From assembly GCA_937894515.1 (NCBI GenBank), contig CALCRH010000172.1, positions 1 to 20,393 of the forward strand: 20,393 nucleotides of DNA, written 5' to 3'. The first letter of the stretch is position 1, and each line of letters begins with the position of its first letter. Shown here one piece after another: positions 1 to 6,720 of this stretch. The stretch is from an uncultured Clostridia bacterium (GTDB taxonomy: Bacteria > Bacillota > Clostridia > Oscillospirales > Oscillospiraceae). Both the position numbers and the translations under genes were made by a program. The notes beneath the pieces are model-generated. The model did no database searches. It saw only the letters and a program-made list of their open reading frames with translations, and was not told the DNA's origin.

Positions 1-218
1 AGACCGAGGAGGGCCCCGGTTACGGCGGCGCCATGCTGGCCATGGTGGGCTGCGGCGAATACGCAAACTGCAAGGCGTGCGCCGATGCGCTGGTAAAAAC
101 CACCCGGACCGTCAAGCCCGATCCGGAGACTGCGGCGCTGTATGAAAAGAAATACCGCAAATTCCAAAATATTTACCCCACGCTGAAACCGCTGTTTCAA
201 ACTTTGAAGGAGGATTAA
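1..218 (+). CDS. xylB: xylulokinase, C-terminal end (5' truncated by window edge)
   Basis: Only the last ~71 codons are present, read from position 3 (T-E-E-G-P-G-Y-G-G-A-M). The glycine-rich GPGYGGAMLAMVG stretch followed by a helical tail resembles the C-terminus of FGGY-family sugar kinases such as xylulokinase, which phosphorylates D-xylulose to xylulose 5-phosphate in the cytoplasm. The identification rests mainly on context: xylA starts 4 bp after the stop, and its ribosome-binding site (GGAGG at about 209-213) lies inside the last codons of this gene. That arrangement implies a xylB-xylA operon. The ATG at 33 is internal and not a real start. The N-terminal ATPase domain cannot be checked here, so another FGGY kinase remains possible. 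Confidence 0.8.
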   Translation, partial: TEEGPGYGGAMLAMVGCGEYANCKACADALVKTTRTVKPDPETAALYEKKYRKFQNIYPTLKPLFQTLKED

Positions 219-222
219 CGCC

Positions 223-1536
223 ATGATTTTTGAAAACATTCCTACCATCAAGTATGAGGGTCCTCAGAGCAAGAACCCCCTGGCATTCAAGTTCTACAAC
301 CCCGATCAGGTTGTCCTGGGCAAGAAGATGAGTGAGCATCTGCCCTTCGCCATGGCATGGTGGCACAATCTGGGTGCTGCCGGTACCGATATGTTCGGCC
401 GCGACACCGCTGACAAGTCCTTTGGTGCTGCCGAAAAGGGCACCATGGAGCATGCCCGCGCCAAGGTAGATGCTGGCTTTGAGTTCATGCAGAAGATGGG
501 CATCAAGTACTTCTGCTTCCACGATGTGGATCTGGTTCCCGAAGCTGACGACATCAAGGAGACCAACCGCCGTCTGGACGAGATCTCCGACTACATTGTG
601 GAAAAGATGAAGGGCACCGACATCAAGTGCCTGTGGGGTACTGCCAATATGTTCTCCAACCCCCGTTACATGAACGGTGCCGGTTCCTCCAACTCCGCTG
701 ATGTGTTCTGCTTCGCCGCAGCACAGATCAAGAAGGCGCTGGATCTGACCGTCAAGTTCGGCGGCAAGGGCTATGTATTCTGGGGCGGCCGCGAGGGCTA
801 TGAGACCCTGCTGAACACCGACATGAAGTTCGAGCAGGAGAACATCGCCAAGCTGATGCATCTGGCTGTGGATTACGGCCGGTCTATCGGCTTCACCGGC
901 GACTTCTATATCGAGCCCAAACCCAAAGAGCCCATGAAGCATCAGTACGACTTCGACGCCGCTACTGCTATCGGCTTCCTGCGTCAGTACGGTCTGGATA
1001 AGGACTTCAAGATGAATATCGAGGCCAACCACGCCACCTTGGCCGGTCACACCTTCCAGCACGACCTGCGCGTGTCCGCCATTAACGGCATGCTGGGCAG
1101 CGTGGATGCCAACCAGGGCGACTATCTGCTGGGCTGGGATACCGACGAGTTCCCGTTCAACGTGTATGAGATCACCATGGCCATGTACGAGATCATCAAG
1201 GGCGGCGGCTTGACCGGCGGTCTGAACTTTGATGCCAAGTCCCGCCGTCCCTCCTACACGCTGGAGGATATGTTCGAGAGCTATATTCTGGGCATGGATA
1301 CCTTTGCTCTGGGTCTGCTGAAGGCCGCCAAGCTGATCGAGGACGGCCGTCTGGATCAGTTTGTCGAGGAGCGCTATGCCAGCTACAAGACCGGCATCGG
1401 TGCCAAGATCCGTTCCGGTGAGACCACTTTGGCTGAGCTGGCTGAGTACGCCGCCAAGATGGGTGCCCCCGAGCTGCCCGGCAGCGGCAAGCAGGAGCGC
1501 CTGGAGAGCGTTGTCAATCAGGTGCTGTTTGGCTGA
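223..1536 (+). CDS. xylA: xylose isomerase
   Basis: Protein of 437 residues, the usual length for the long (class II) xylose isomerases. It interconverts D-xylose and D-xylulose in the cytoplasm and supplies the substrate of the preceding kinase. Family hallmarks visible: FCFHDVDL with the catalytic His100 and Asp103; FYIEPKPKEP with metal ligand Glu231 and Lys233; NIEANHATLAGHTF with Glu267 and His270; and the Asp-rich metal site in the WDTDEFP segment. The start ATG is preceded by AAGGAGG at 7-10 nt spacing. The gene lies 4 bp behind xylB and is closed by a strong terminator. Nothing is missing or broken. Enzyme class is near certain; which pentose or hexose is used in vivo is inferred from the xylB context. 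Confidence 0.97.
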   Translation: MIFENIPTIKYEGPQSKNPLAFKFYNPDQVVLGKKMSEHLPFAMAWWHNLGAAGTDMFGRDTADKSFGAAEKGTMEHARAKVDAGFEFMQKMGIKYFCFHDVDLVPEADDIKETNRRLDEISDYIVEKMKGTDIKCLWGTANMFSNPRYMNGAGSSNSADVFCFAAAQIKKALDLTVKFGGKGYVFWGGREGYETLLNTDMKFEQENIAKLMHLAVDYGRSIGFTGDFYIEPKPKEPMKHQYDFDAATAIGFLRQYGLDKDFKMNIEANHATLAGHTFQHDLRVSAINGMLGSVDANQGDYLLGWDTDEFPFNVYEITMAMYEIIKGGGLTGGLNFDAKSRRPSYTLEDMFESYILGMDTFALGLLKAAKLIEDGRLDQFVEERYASYKTGIGAKIRSGETTLAELAEYAAKMGAPELPGSGKQERLESVVNQVLFG

Positions 1537-1554
1537 TTTTTCCCGATTCCAAAT

Positions 1555-1585
1555 AAAAAAGGCCGCCGTTTCGGCGGCCTTTTTT
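1555..1585 (+). terminator. intrinsic terminator after xylA
   Basis: Perfect 8-bp GC stem (GGCCGCCG at 1561-1568, CGGCGGCC at 1572-1579) with a TTT loop, preceded by six A and followed by six T. The A/T tracts extend the stem to 14 bp and make the element potentially bidirectional. Its T-tract ends 1 nt before the ribosome-binding site of the next gene. Confidence 0.95.
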
Positions 1586-1597
1586 CGGAGGTTTTCT

Positions 1598-2275
1598 ATG
1601 AAACGAAGCATCAAAGAGATCTTGCTCCGTGTTGTGATCCTGATGGTGGGGCTGACGATCGCCCACTTCGGCGTGACGCTGTTTTTGCTGTCCGATCTGG
1701 GCGCCGACCCGTTCAATGTGCTGGTGCAGGGCGTGTGCCGCACCGCGGAGAATGCGTTCCACTGGGGGCTGAGCCACGGCAGTATCCACCGCATCATCTG
1801 CTTTTTGATTATACTCGTTCTACTGATCGTGGACCGCCGCTATGTGAAGATCGGTACGCTGCTGTGTATGTTCTGCGGCGGCCCCATCATTGACCTTTTT
1901 ACGTGGATGCTGGGGAATACGCTGAACAGTGAAAGCCCCTTGTGGCTGCGTATTGTCATGCTGGCGGCGGGGTGTGTGATCCTGGCGTTCGGCATGACGG
2001 TGGTCATCAAATCCGATGCCGGTACCGGCCCCAACGATCTGGTGGCTCTGGTAATCAGTGAAAAGGCTAAATGGCGCTTCGGCATTGTCCGCATCTGTAC
2101 CGATGCCGCCTTTGTTATCGTGGGCTTTGTACTGGGCGGTGTGTTCGGCGTGGGCACGGTGATCTGTGCGTTTCTCGTCGGCCCGGTGGCGGACGTGTTT
2201 CTGCCCCGCAACGAGAAGTGGATCCATGCCCTGCTGTGCCGCGTACTGAAAGCGGAGGTGCAAAATGGGGAATAA
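1598..2275 (+). CDS. YczE/YyaS/YitT-like integral membrane protein
   Basis: 225 residues with about five hydrophobic segments (roughly 11-31, 66-79, 84-106, 118-136, 165-197). Two related motifs, LSDLGADPFNVLVQG (31-45) and IKSDAGTGPNDLVALV (137-152), are characteristic of the YczE-like family (COG2364), predicted membrane proteins of unknown biochemical role. I chose the ATG at 1598 because GGAGG at 1587-1591 sits 6 nt upstream; the reading frame stays open further upstream inside xylA, but that part has no coding character. The stop overlaps the start of the following kinase by 11 bp, so the two are translationally coupled. The neighbours suggest a sugar-related role, but that is inference. 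No promoter fits between the xylA terminator and this gene. Confidence 0.85.
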   Translation: MKRSIKEILLRVVILMVGLTIAHFGVTLFLLSDLGADPFNVLVQGVCRTAENAFHWGLSHGSIHRIICFLIILVLLIVDRRYVKIGTLLCMFCGGPIIDLFTWMLGNTLNSESPLWLRIVMLAAGCVILAFGMTVVIKSDAGTGPNDLVALVISEKAKWRFGIVRICTDAAFVIVGFVLGGVFGVGTVICAFLVGPVADVFLPRNEKWIHALLCRVLKAEVQNGE

Positions 2276-3308
2276 AGCCATTGTGGCCGGCCATATCTGT
2301 CTGGATATTACGCCGGTCTTTCCCGGGGATAAACTGGGTACGCCGGCAGAGCTGCTGGTACCCGGCAAGCTGCTGCACATGGACGGAGTGGACGTCCACA
2401 CCGGCGGCAGTGTGGCAAATACCGGCCTTGCTATGGCCTTTTTTGGCACGGAGGTGCGCCTGATGGGCAAGGTGGGTGACGATGCCTTTGGCCAGATTAT
2501 TTTGGATATTCTCCGCCGCCACGGTGGCGGTATTGAGGGGATGAAAGTGGATCCCCATACAGTTACTTCCTATTCTGTGGTGCTGGCGCTGCCGGGACAG
2601 GATCGGATGTTCCTCCATGCTCCCGGCGCCAATGACACCTTTACCGCTGATGATGTGAACTTTGACGTGATAGCAGATGCTGACCTGTTCCATTTCGGCT
2701 ATCCGCCCTTGATGCGCCGGATGTATGAAAACGGCGGCACAGAACTGGTAAAACTGTTCCGCCGGGTCAAGGAATTGGGACTGGCCACGTCATTGGATAT
2801 GGCGGCCATTGACCCGGCGTCCGATGCGGCCAAAGTGGACTGGCGCAAACTGCTCTACAATCTGCTGCCATATGTGGACTTCTTCCTCCCCAGCATTGAA
2901 GAATTGTGCGTGATGCTGGAACGCCCGATGGACGAAAAACCGGAGCGTCTGGCGGCGGAACTGCTGCAAATGGGCGCAAAGGTTGTGGTCATCAAGTGCG
3001 GCGAAAAGGGGCTGTATTATCAGACCGGCGACGCGAAAATCCCAGGACTGAGGGGAAAAGACTGGTCGTATCGTCAGGGCTTCCAGCCGGCGTTTCCACC
3101 GGAAAAAATCTGCTCGGCCACCGGCGCAGGAGATACCTGTATCGCAGCGTTTTTGACCGCTATGCTGGAGGGACGGCCTTTGGAGGACTGCATCCAACTG
3201 GCTGCCGCAACAGGGGCAAGCTGTGTGGAGACATATGATGCTCTGAGCGGCCTGAAACCGTTTGCAGAACTGGAAGAAAAGATCGCCAAGGGCTGGGGAA
3301 AGGAGTAA
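2265..3308 (+). CDS. PfkB-family carbohydrate kinase
   Basis: 347 residues of the PfkB/ribokinase fold. The N-terminal signature is VHTGGSVANTGLAMAFFG (44-61, the glycine-rich sugar-binding region), followed by GKVGDDAFG (68-76). The C-terminal signature is SATGAGDTCIAAF (284-296) with the catalytic base Asp290 in the GAGD anion hole. VVIKCGEKGLYY (241-252) matches the conserved nucleotide-binding region. It phosphorylates a sugar or sugar phosphate with ATP in the cytoplasm. The substrate cannot be read from the sequence. The ATG lies inside the end of the upstream membrane-protein gene (GGAGG 8 nt before it), and the aldolase gene begins 3 bp after its stop. A kinase followed by a ketose-bisphosphate aldolase suggests a ketose 6-phosphate or related intermediate is phosphorylated at C1 and then cleaved. 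Confidence 0.9.
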   Translation: MGNKAIVAGHICLDITPVFPGDKLGTPAELLVPGKLLHMDGVDVHTGGSVANTGLAMAFFGTEVRLMGKVGDDAFGQIILDILRRHGGGIEGMKVDPHTVTSYSVVLALPGQDRMFLHAPGANDTFTADDVNFDVIADADLFHFGYPPLMRRMYENGGTELVKLFRRVKELGLATSLDMAAIDPASDAAKVDWRKLLYNLLPYVDFFLPSIEELCVMLERPMDEKPERLAAELLQMGAKVVVIKCGEKGLYYQTGDAKIPGLRGKDWSYRQGFQPAFPPEKICSATGAGDTCIAAFLTAMLEGRPLEDCIQLAAATGASCVETYDALSGLKPFAELEEKIAKGWGKE

Positions 3309-3311
3309 ACC

Positions 3312-4148
3312 ATGTTAGCGAATTTGAATGACGTATTGCTGCCCGCACGGGAGAAGAAGTACGGCGTGGGTCTGTTCAATACGGTGAATTTTGAGATGGC
3401 ACGAGGCGTTTTGCAGGCCGCGGAAAAAGTGGGGACACCCGTTATCATCGGTACGGCGGAGGTGCTGCTGCCCTACGGCCCGCTGGAGGAGCTGTCCTAT
3501 TTCCTGCTGCCTATGGCAAAAAAGGCCTCTGTGCCCGTAGTGGTACACTATGATCACGGGCTGACTTACGAAAAATGTATTGAGGCGATAAAGTTAGGAT
3601 TTTCGTCCATTATGTACGATTGTTCCACAGATAGCTACGAGGAAAATGCCAAAAAAGTAGCGGACATCACCGCGCTGGCGCACAGCTACGGCGTTACAGT
3701 GGAGGCGGAATTGGGTCATGTGGGCGACAACGAGGGAGCCGGTCAACTCAGCGACCCCGCATCTTATTATACGGATCCCTTACAGGCCAGGGACTTTACA
3801 GAGAAAACGAAAGTGGATGCTCTGGCTATCGCCGTAGGTTCGGCTCACGGAGCTTACAAGTTTCCCCCCAAGCTGGACTTTGACCGCATTCGTACCATTC
3901 GAAACACCATACCCACACCGTTGGTGCTTCACGGCGGCAGCGGACTGACCGACGAGGACTTCCGCAGAGCCATCGCCTGCGGCATCAGCAAGATCAATAT
4001 TTTCACCGATATCAACGTGGCGCAGGCGCAGGCGGCACGGGCTGCGCTGGACGGCGGCGCCAAGGATATGACCACCATTATTCCCTATCAGATAGAGGCT
4101 GTGGCAAAGGAAACCGAGAAAAAAATGCGTCTGTTTTTTGAGAAATAG
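3312..4148 (+). CDS. class II ketose-bisphosphate aldolase (FbaA/GatY/IolJ-like)
   Basis: 278 residues, typical of the zinc-dependent aldolase family that includes fructose-bisphosphate, tagatose-bisphosphate and 5-keto-2-deoxygluconate-phosphate aldolases. VVHYDHG (77-83) carries the catalytic Asp81 and zinc ligand His82; VEAELGHVG (130-138) is the conserved loop; SAHG (177-180) and LHGGSG (206-211) supply zinc ligands His179 and His207; KINIFTDI (227-234) is the phosphate-binding turn. It cleaves a ketose 1,6-bisphosphate-type substrate into dihydroxyacetone phosphate and an aldehyde. The start is 3 bp after the kinase stop, with AGGAG just upstream. Substrate specificity between fructose, tagatose and other sugars is not determinable here. 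I see no obvious terminator in the 157 bp downstream. Confidence 0.93.
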   Translation: MLANLNDVLLPAREKKYGVGLFNTVNFEMARGVLQAAEKVGTPVIIGTAEVLLPYGPLEELSYFLLPMAKKASVPVVVHYDHGLTYEKCIEAIKLGFSSIMYDCSTDSYEENAKKVADITALAHSYGVTVEAELGHVGDNEGAGQLSDPASYYTDPLQARDFTEKTKVDALAIAVGSAHGAYKFPPKLDFDRIRTIRNTIPTPLVLHGGSGLTDEDFRRAIACGISKINIFTDINVAQAQAARAALDGGAKDMTTIIPYQIEAVAKETEKKMRLFFEK

Positions 4149-4305
4149 GGCAAAAAGCAGCACAGTTCAGGGGAAAGATCTCCAAAAGGACCGGGCAATA
4201 CTAAAGTCTTCAAGCTCTTTTGTGTTCTGAATCGTTTGCAAATAAAGCTGGATTATCGGGCAATAGGGGTTTATAATGTTTTATTCGCAAGCGTAAGAGG
4301 ACCTG

Positions 4306-4770
4306 ATGTATGGATCAAACAGACAGACGCGAAAAATCAAACAAGAAAGCTTGGTGAGTCGTTGGCTTCACGATTTAGGCATCGTGTTGGTTGGAGTCAT
4401 CACAGCCATATTGATGGTGGGCGGTCTTTTCAAAAGCTTGAAAGAGACGCCGCCAAGTGCCGAAACCAAGCCGGCAATCAAAAGCATCCAGCCATCCGCT
4501 GCCGAAGCCGTTACCTCGTTCGGCAAGGAAAACGAGCACATCAAATTCCGCACACTCCCTGCCGCCAAGGTCTTGAGCATCTATCATAAGGGGGCCTACG
4601 AGAACATCGGCGAAGCCTACGCGTTCCTCATGGAATACGCCGAAAAGAACGGCTATGAGATCGCCGGTCTTGCCCGTGAAAGCTACATAGACGGCATATG
4701 GAACAAGGGCTCCGTCAGCGACTGGCTGACCGAGGTACAGCTCCCCATCAGTATGCTGGATCTGTTTTGA
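4306..4770 (+). CDS. small protein with hydrophobic segment and partial GyrI/AraC-type effector-binding domain; probably a remnant or chimera
   Basis: 154-residue open frame. Residues 25-43 (GIVLVGVITAILMVGGLF) could be one membrane helix. Residues 79-148 (IKFRTLPAAKVLSIYHKG... to LTEVQLPI) resemble the C-terminal half of the effector-binding domain at the end of MerR/AraC-type drug-sensing regulators (Bacterial transcription activator, effector-binding family). No DNA-binding domain and no N-terminal half of the effector domain is present. Start choice is doubtful: GAGG at 4297-4300 is only 5 nt from ATG 4306 but 9 nt from a second ATG at 4310. The 4310 frame reads MDQTDRREKSNKKAW and then stops, suggesting a frameshift near 4350. 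A TATAAT at 4272-4277 may be a promoter -10, with a weak -35. A strong terminator follows. A working protein is possible but unproven. Confidence 0.5.
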   Translation: MYGSNRQTRKIKQESLVSRWLHDLGIVLVGVITAILMVGGLFKSLKETPPSAETKPAIKSIQPSAAEAVTSFGKENEHIKFRTLPAAKVLSIYHKGAYENIGEAYAFLMEYAEKNGYEIAGLARESYIDGIWNKGSVSDWLTEVQLPISMLDLF

Positions 4771-4818
4771 AAAAAAGTTAACTCGTGGAGTTGTGTCACA
4801 CAACCCCACGAGTTTTTT
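4771..4818 (+). terminator. intrinsic terminator
   Basis: A-tract (4771-4776), then arms 4780-4796 and 4798-4814 that pair over 17 positions with a single mismatch (about 14 bp once a real loop is allowed), then T6 (4813-4818). It closes the effector-domain gene and insulates the TetR promoter downstream. Confidence 0.93.
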
Positions 4819-4864
4819 ATTCCTCTGCCACATCTGTGCTGATGATAAACCGCTTTCTCACGCC

Positions 4865-4893
4865 TTGACAAGCTCATGATGCTTCGCTATAAT
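4865..4893 (+). promoter_or_regulatory. consensus sigma-70-type promoter of the TetR operon
   Basis: TTGACA at 4865-4870 and TATAAT at 4888-4893, both perfect, with the optimal 17-bp spacer. Transcription would start near 4900, inside the palindrome at 4896-4917. Confidence 0.93.
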
Positions 4894-4895
4894 GT

Positions 4896-4917
4896 AAGGT
4901 GACCATTTGGTCACCTT
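4896..4917 (+). promoter_or_regulatory. perfect palindromic operator, probable TetR autorepression site
   Basis: Arms AAGGTGACCA (4896-4905) and TGGTCACCTT (4908-4917) are exact inverted repeats separated by TT, starting 3 nt after the -10 box and covering the expected transcription start. Size, symmetry and position are typical of a TetR-dimer operator. Assignment to the adjacent regulator is inference from proximity. Confidence 0.85.
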
Positions 4918-4937
4918 TTGGATGTCAGGAGGCAGTT

Positions 4938-5537
4938 ATGGAAAATACGACAAAAGAAAGAATCTTGGACGGTGCGCTGGTCAGCTTTGCCGCCAACGGC
5001 TATAAGGGAACGAATTTGCGGGATCTTGCCGCCGAACTCGGCTTGAGCAAATCCGCTCTCTATAAGCATTTTGACAGCAAGGAGGCCATCTGGAATGCAC
5101 TGCTGAACCGGATGGAGGCTTACTACTCGGAGCGCTTCGGCTCACCGGAGCATCTGCCGCTCATGCCGGGTTCCTGTCAGGAGTTCCTTGCCATGACCAT
5201 GCACATGCTGGACTTCACCATGCACGATCCCAAGGTCATTCTCACCAGACGCCTGCTGCTCATCGAGCAGTTCCATGATGAGCGGGCGCGTCAACTTGCC
5301 ACGCTGCATTTCCTCACCGGCACAAAAGAGATCTACACCAAAATTTTTGCTGAGATGATGAAGCGCGGCATTCTGAAAGAGGACGATCCCGCCATGCTGG
5401 CGTTTGCCTTTACCACCCCCATTACCTCCCTCATCCACCTGTGTGACCGTGAGCCGGTCAAAGAGCCGGAGATCCTCAAGCAAATTGAAGCATTCGTCCG
5501 GCATTTTATCCAAGCCTATATACTGAAAGAGAAGTGA
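4938..5537 (+). CDS. TetR/AcrR-family transcriptional regulator
   Basis: 199 residues. The N-terminal helix-turn-helix is classic TetR: KERILDGALVSFAANGYKGTNLRDLAAELGLSKSALYKHFDSKEAIW (split here by function: helices 1-2 at 7-33, recognition helix 34-46, KHFDSKEA 44-50). The rest is an all-helical ligand-binding and dimerisation domain of unknown ligand. I took ATG 4938 because CAGGAGG at 4926-4932 precedes it at good distance; an upstream GTG in the same frame (4899) lies within the operator. The gene sits behind a consensus promoter overlapped by a perfect palindrome, so autorepression is likely. It leads a three-gene operon with 9- and 13-bp gaps to the two genes downstream. Confidence 0.93.
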   Translation: MENTTKERILDGALVSFAANGYKGTNLRDLAAELGLSKSALYKHFDSKEAIWNALLNRMEAYYSERFGSPEHLPLMPGSCQEFLAMTMHMLDFTMHDPKVILTRRLLLIEQFHDERARQLATLHFLTGTKEIYTKIFAEMMKRGILKEDDPAMLAFAFTTPITSLIHLCDREPVKEPEILKQIEAFVRHFIQAYILKEK

Positions 5538-5546
5538 GGAAAGCAG

Positions 5547-5822
5547 ATGAAAGACATGATGGATTTTCTGTCAGCAGCACTGCCGTGGCTTTGCATAGGC
5601 CTGTTGCTTGCCATATTTTTTGCGAGAAGCGCCCGAAAGAAAAAGGGTGATGAAACGAAAGAGAATTATGCCACAGAGGGAATGGCCCTGGGCATGTGTT
5701 TCGGCACGGCCATCGGCACGTCTATCGGCAACAATACCGGCATCGGTATGTCCTTGGGGATGCTGTTAGGTCTTGCCATCGGTTCATCGATTGAGAAAAA
5801 GAAGAATGATGATGACAAATGA
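5547..5822 (+). CDS. small glycine-rich membrane protein of unknown function
   Basis: 91 residues. One clear hydrophobic helix at about 8-27 is followed by a basic stretch (ARSARKKKG, 26-34), then a glycine/methionine-rich segment (45-80) with repeated GxxxG-like steps (GMALGMCFGTAIGTSIGNN, GIGMSLGMLLGLAIG), and a charged tail. The glycine-rich part resembles glycine-zipper segments that pack closely in membranes. I do not recognise a named family. It begins 9 bp after tetR with GAGGAAAG upstream, and the next gene starts 13 bp after its stop, so it is under the TetR promoter. A role in the membrane response to the TetR ligand is plausible but not shown. Confidence 0.8.
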   Translation: MKDMMDFLSAALPWLCIGLLLAIFFARSARKKKGDETKENYATEGMALGMCFGTAIGTSIGNNTGIGMSLGMLLGLAIGSSIEKKKNDDDK

Positions 5823-5835
5823 CAGGAGAAACAAA

Positions 5836-6588
5836 ATGAACGTAACCTACGAACATAAAAACGAGCTGACTTTTATCGGTTTTCATACCGAGATCGCGCC
5901 CGATGAGGGTTACAAAAAGTGCCCGGAATTCTGGGACAAGGAATATGCGGCGAAATACGCCCGTCTTTGGCAGACCATGAAGCCCGAAACGCCGATGGAA
6001 GCGGCGATCCTTGAAAACGGCATCGGCATGTACGCCATCTGCGCCGATGGCGAAAACGGCTTTTCCTATTGGATCGCCGGACTTTACAAAGGCGGCGACG
6101 TGCCGGAAGGTCTGGAGCTTTTCACCTTCCCGGAAAGCGACTGGGCGATCTTCTCGGCAAAGGGCGCGATTCCGCAGTCGCTGCAAGCACTCAACACACA
6201 GGTGTGGAACGAATGGGTGCCGAACATGAAAACGATGTACGAAATCGGCTCGTCCTCCCTTGAACTCTATTCCGCCGGAAACCCTCAGTCGCCGGATTAT
6301 GAATGCGGGATTTGGGTGCCGATCAAGAAAAAGGATAATTTGAAAATCTGCCAGAGCTGCGGAATGCCCATGGAATCGGAAGAGGTTTTCGGAACGGACG
6401 CCGATGGCAGCCCGAATTCCGATTACTGCAAATACTGCTACACAAACGGCGAATTTATCGACAAGGTGTCCATGGAGGAATATATCGAAATGTGCAGTCA
6501 GTTCGGCGCACAGGCGGGCATGACCAACGAAGAGATGAGATCCTATTGCGAAAAACTGTTCCCAACGCTGAAACGGTGGAAGCAGTAA
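5836..6588 (+). CDS. GyrI/AraC-type effector-binding protein with C-terminal zinc ribbon
   Basis: 250 residues in two parts. Residues 1-165 resemble the AraC/GyrI-type effector-binding domain (LTFIGFHTEI near the N-terminus, YWIAGLYKGG, LELFTFPESDWAIFSAKG, and the closing ECGIWVPIKKK), a small-molecule-binding fold, here without any DNA-binding domain. Residues 170-250 form a putative zinc ribbon (PF12674-like): Cys172/Cys175 (CQSC) and Cys198/Cys201 (CKYC), followed by the family's typical helical tail ending LFPTLKRWKQ. ATG 5836 is chosen for its AGGAG site (5824-5828); an upstream frame extension overlaps the previous gene and lacks such a site. It is the last gene of the TetR operon. The product may sequester or sense the compound that releases TetR; this is inference. 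Confidence 0.88.
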   Translation: MNVTYEHKNELTFIGFHTEIAPDEGYKKCPEFWDKEYAAKYARLWQTMKPETPMEAAILENGIGMYAICADGENGFSYWIAGLYKGGDVPEGLELFTFPESDWAIFSAKGAIPQSLQALNTQVWNEWVPNMKTMYEIGSSSLELYSAGNPQSPDYECGIWVPIKKKDNLKICQSCGMPMESEEVFGTDADGSPNSDYCKYCYTNGEFIDKVSMEEYIEMCSQFGAQAGMTNEEMRSYCEKLFPTLKRWKQ

Positions 6589-6720
6589 ACGCCATATCTC
6601 TATAACCTCTGCCTATTGCCCCCTGCAACCACCGGTTGACACATTGCAAGCTCTGTTTGGTGGCAGGCAACCGTAAAAAGCCGTAGAATGACACCATCCA
6701 AACATCAGGAGGAAGCAAAC

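Noticed and set aside
112..1797. 561-codon open frame on the minus strand opposite xylA
   Set aside because: It is the antisense shadow of a strongly conserved, high-G+C gene; no ribosome-binding site fits and the composition is unlike a protein family. xylA on the plus strand explains the region.
5547..5822. Toxin or holin reading of the 91-residue glycine-rich membrane protein
   Set aside because: There is no antitoxin-like or lysis partner, and the glycine-rich pattern alone is not diagnostic.
6636..6641. TTGACA as -35 box of the XRE gene
   Set aside because: No -10-like hexamer occurs 16-18 bp downstream, so no promoter is claimed from it.
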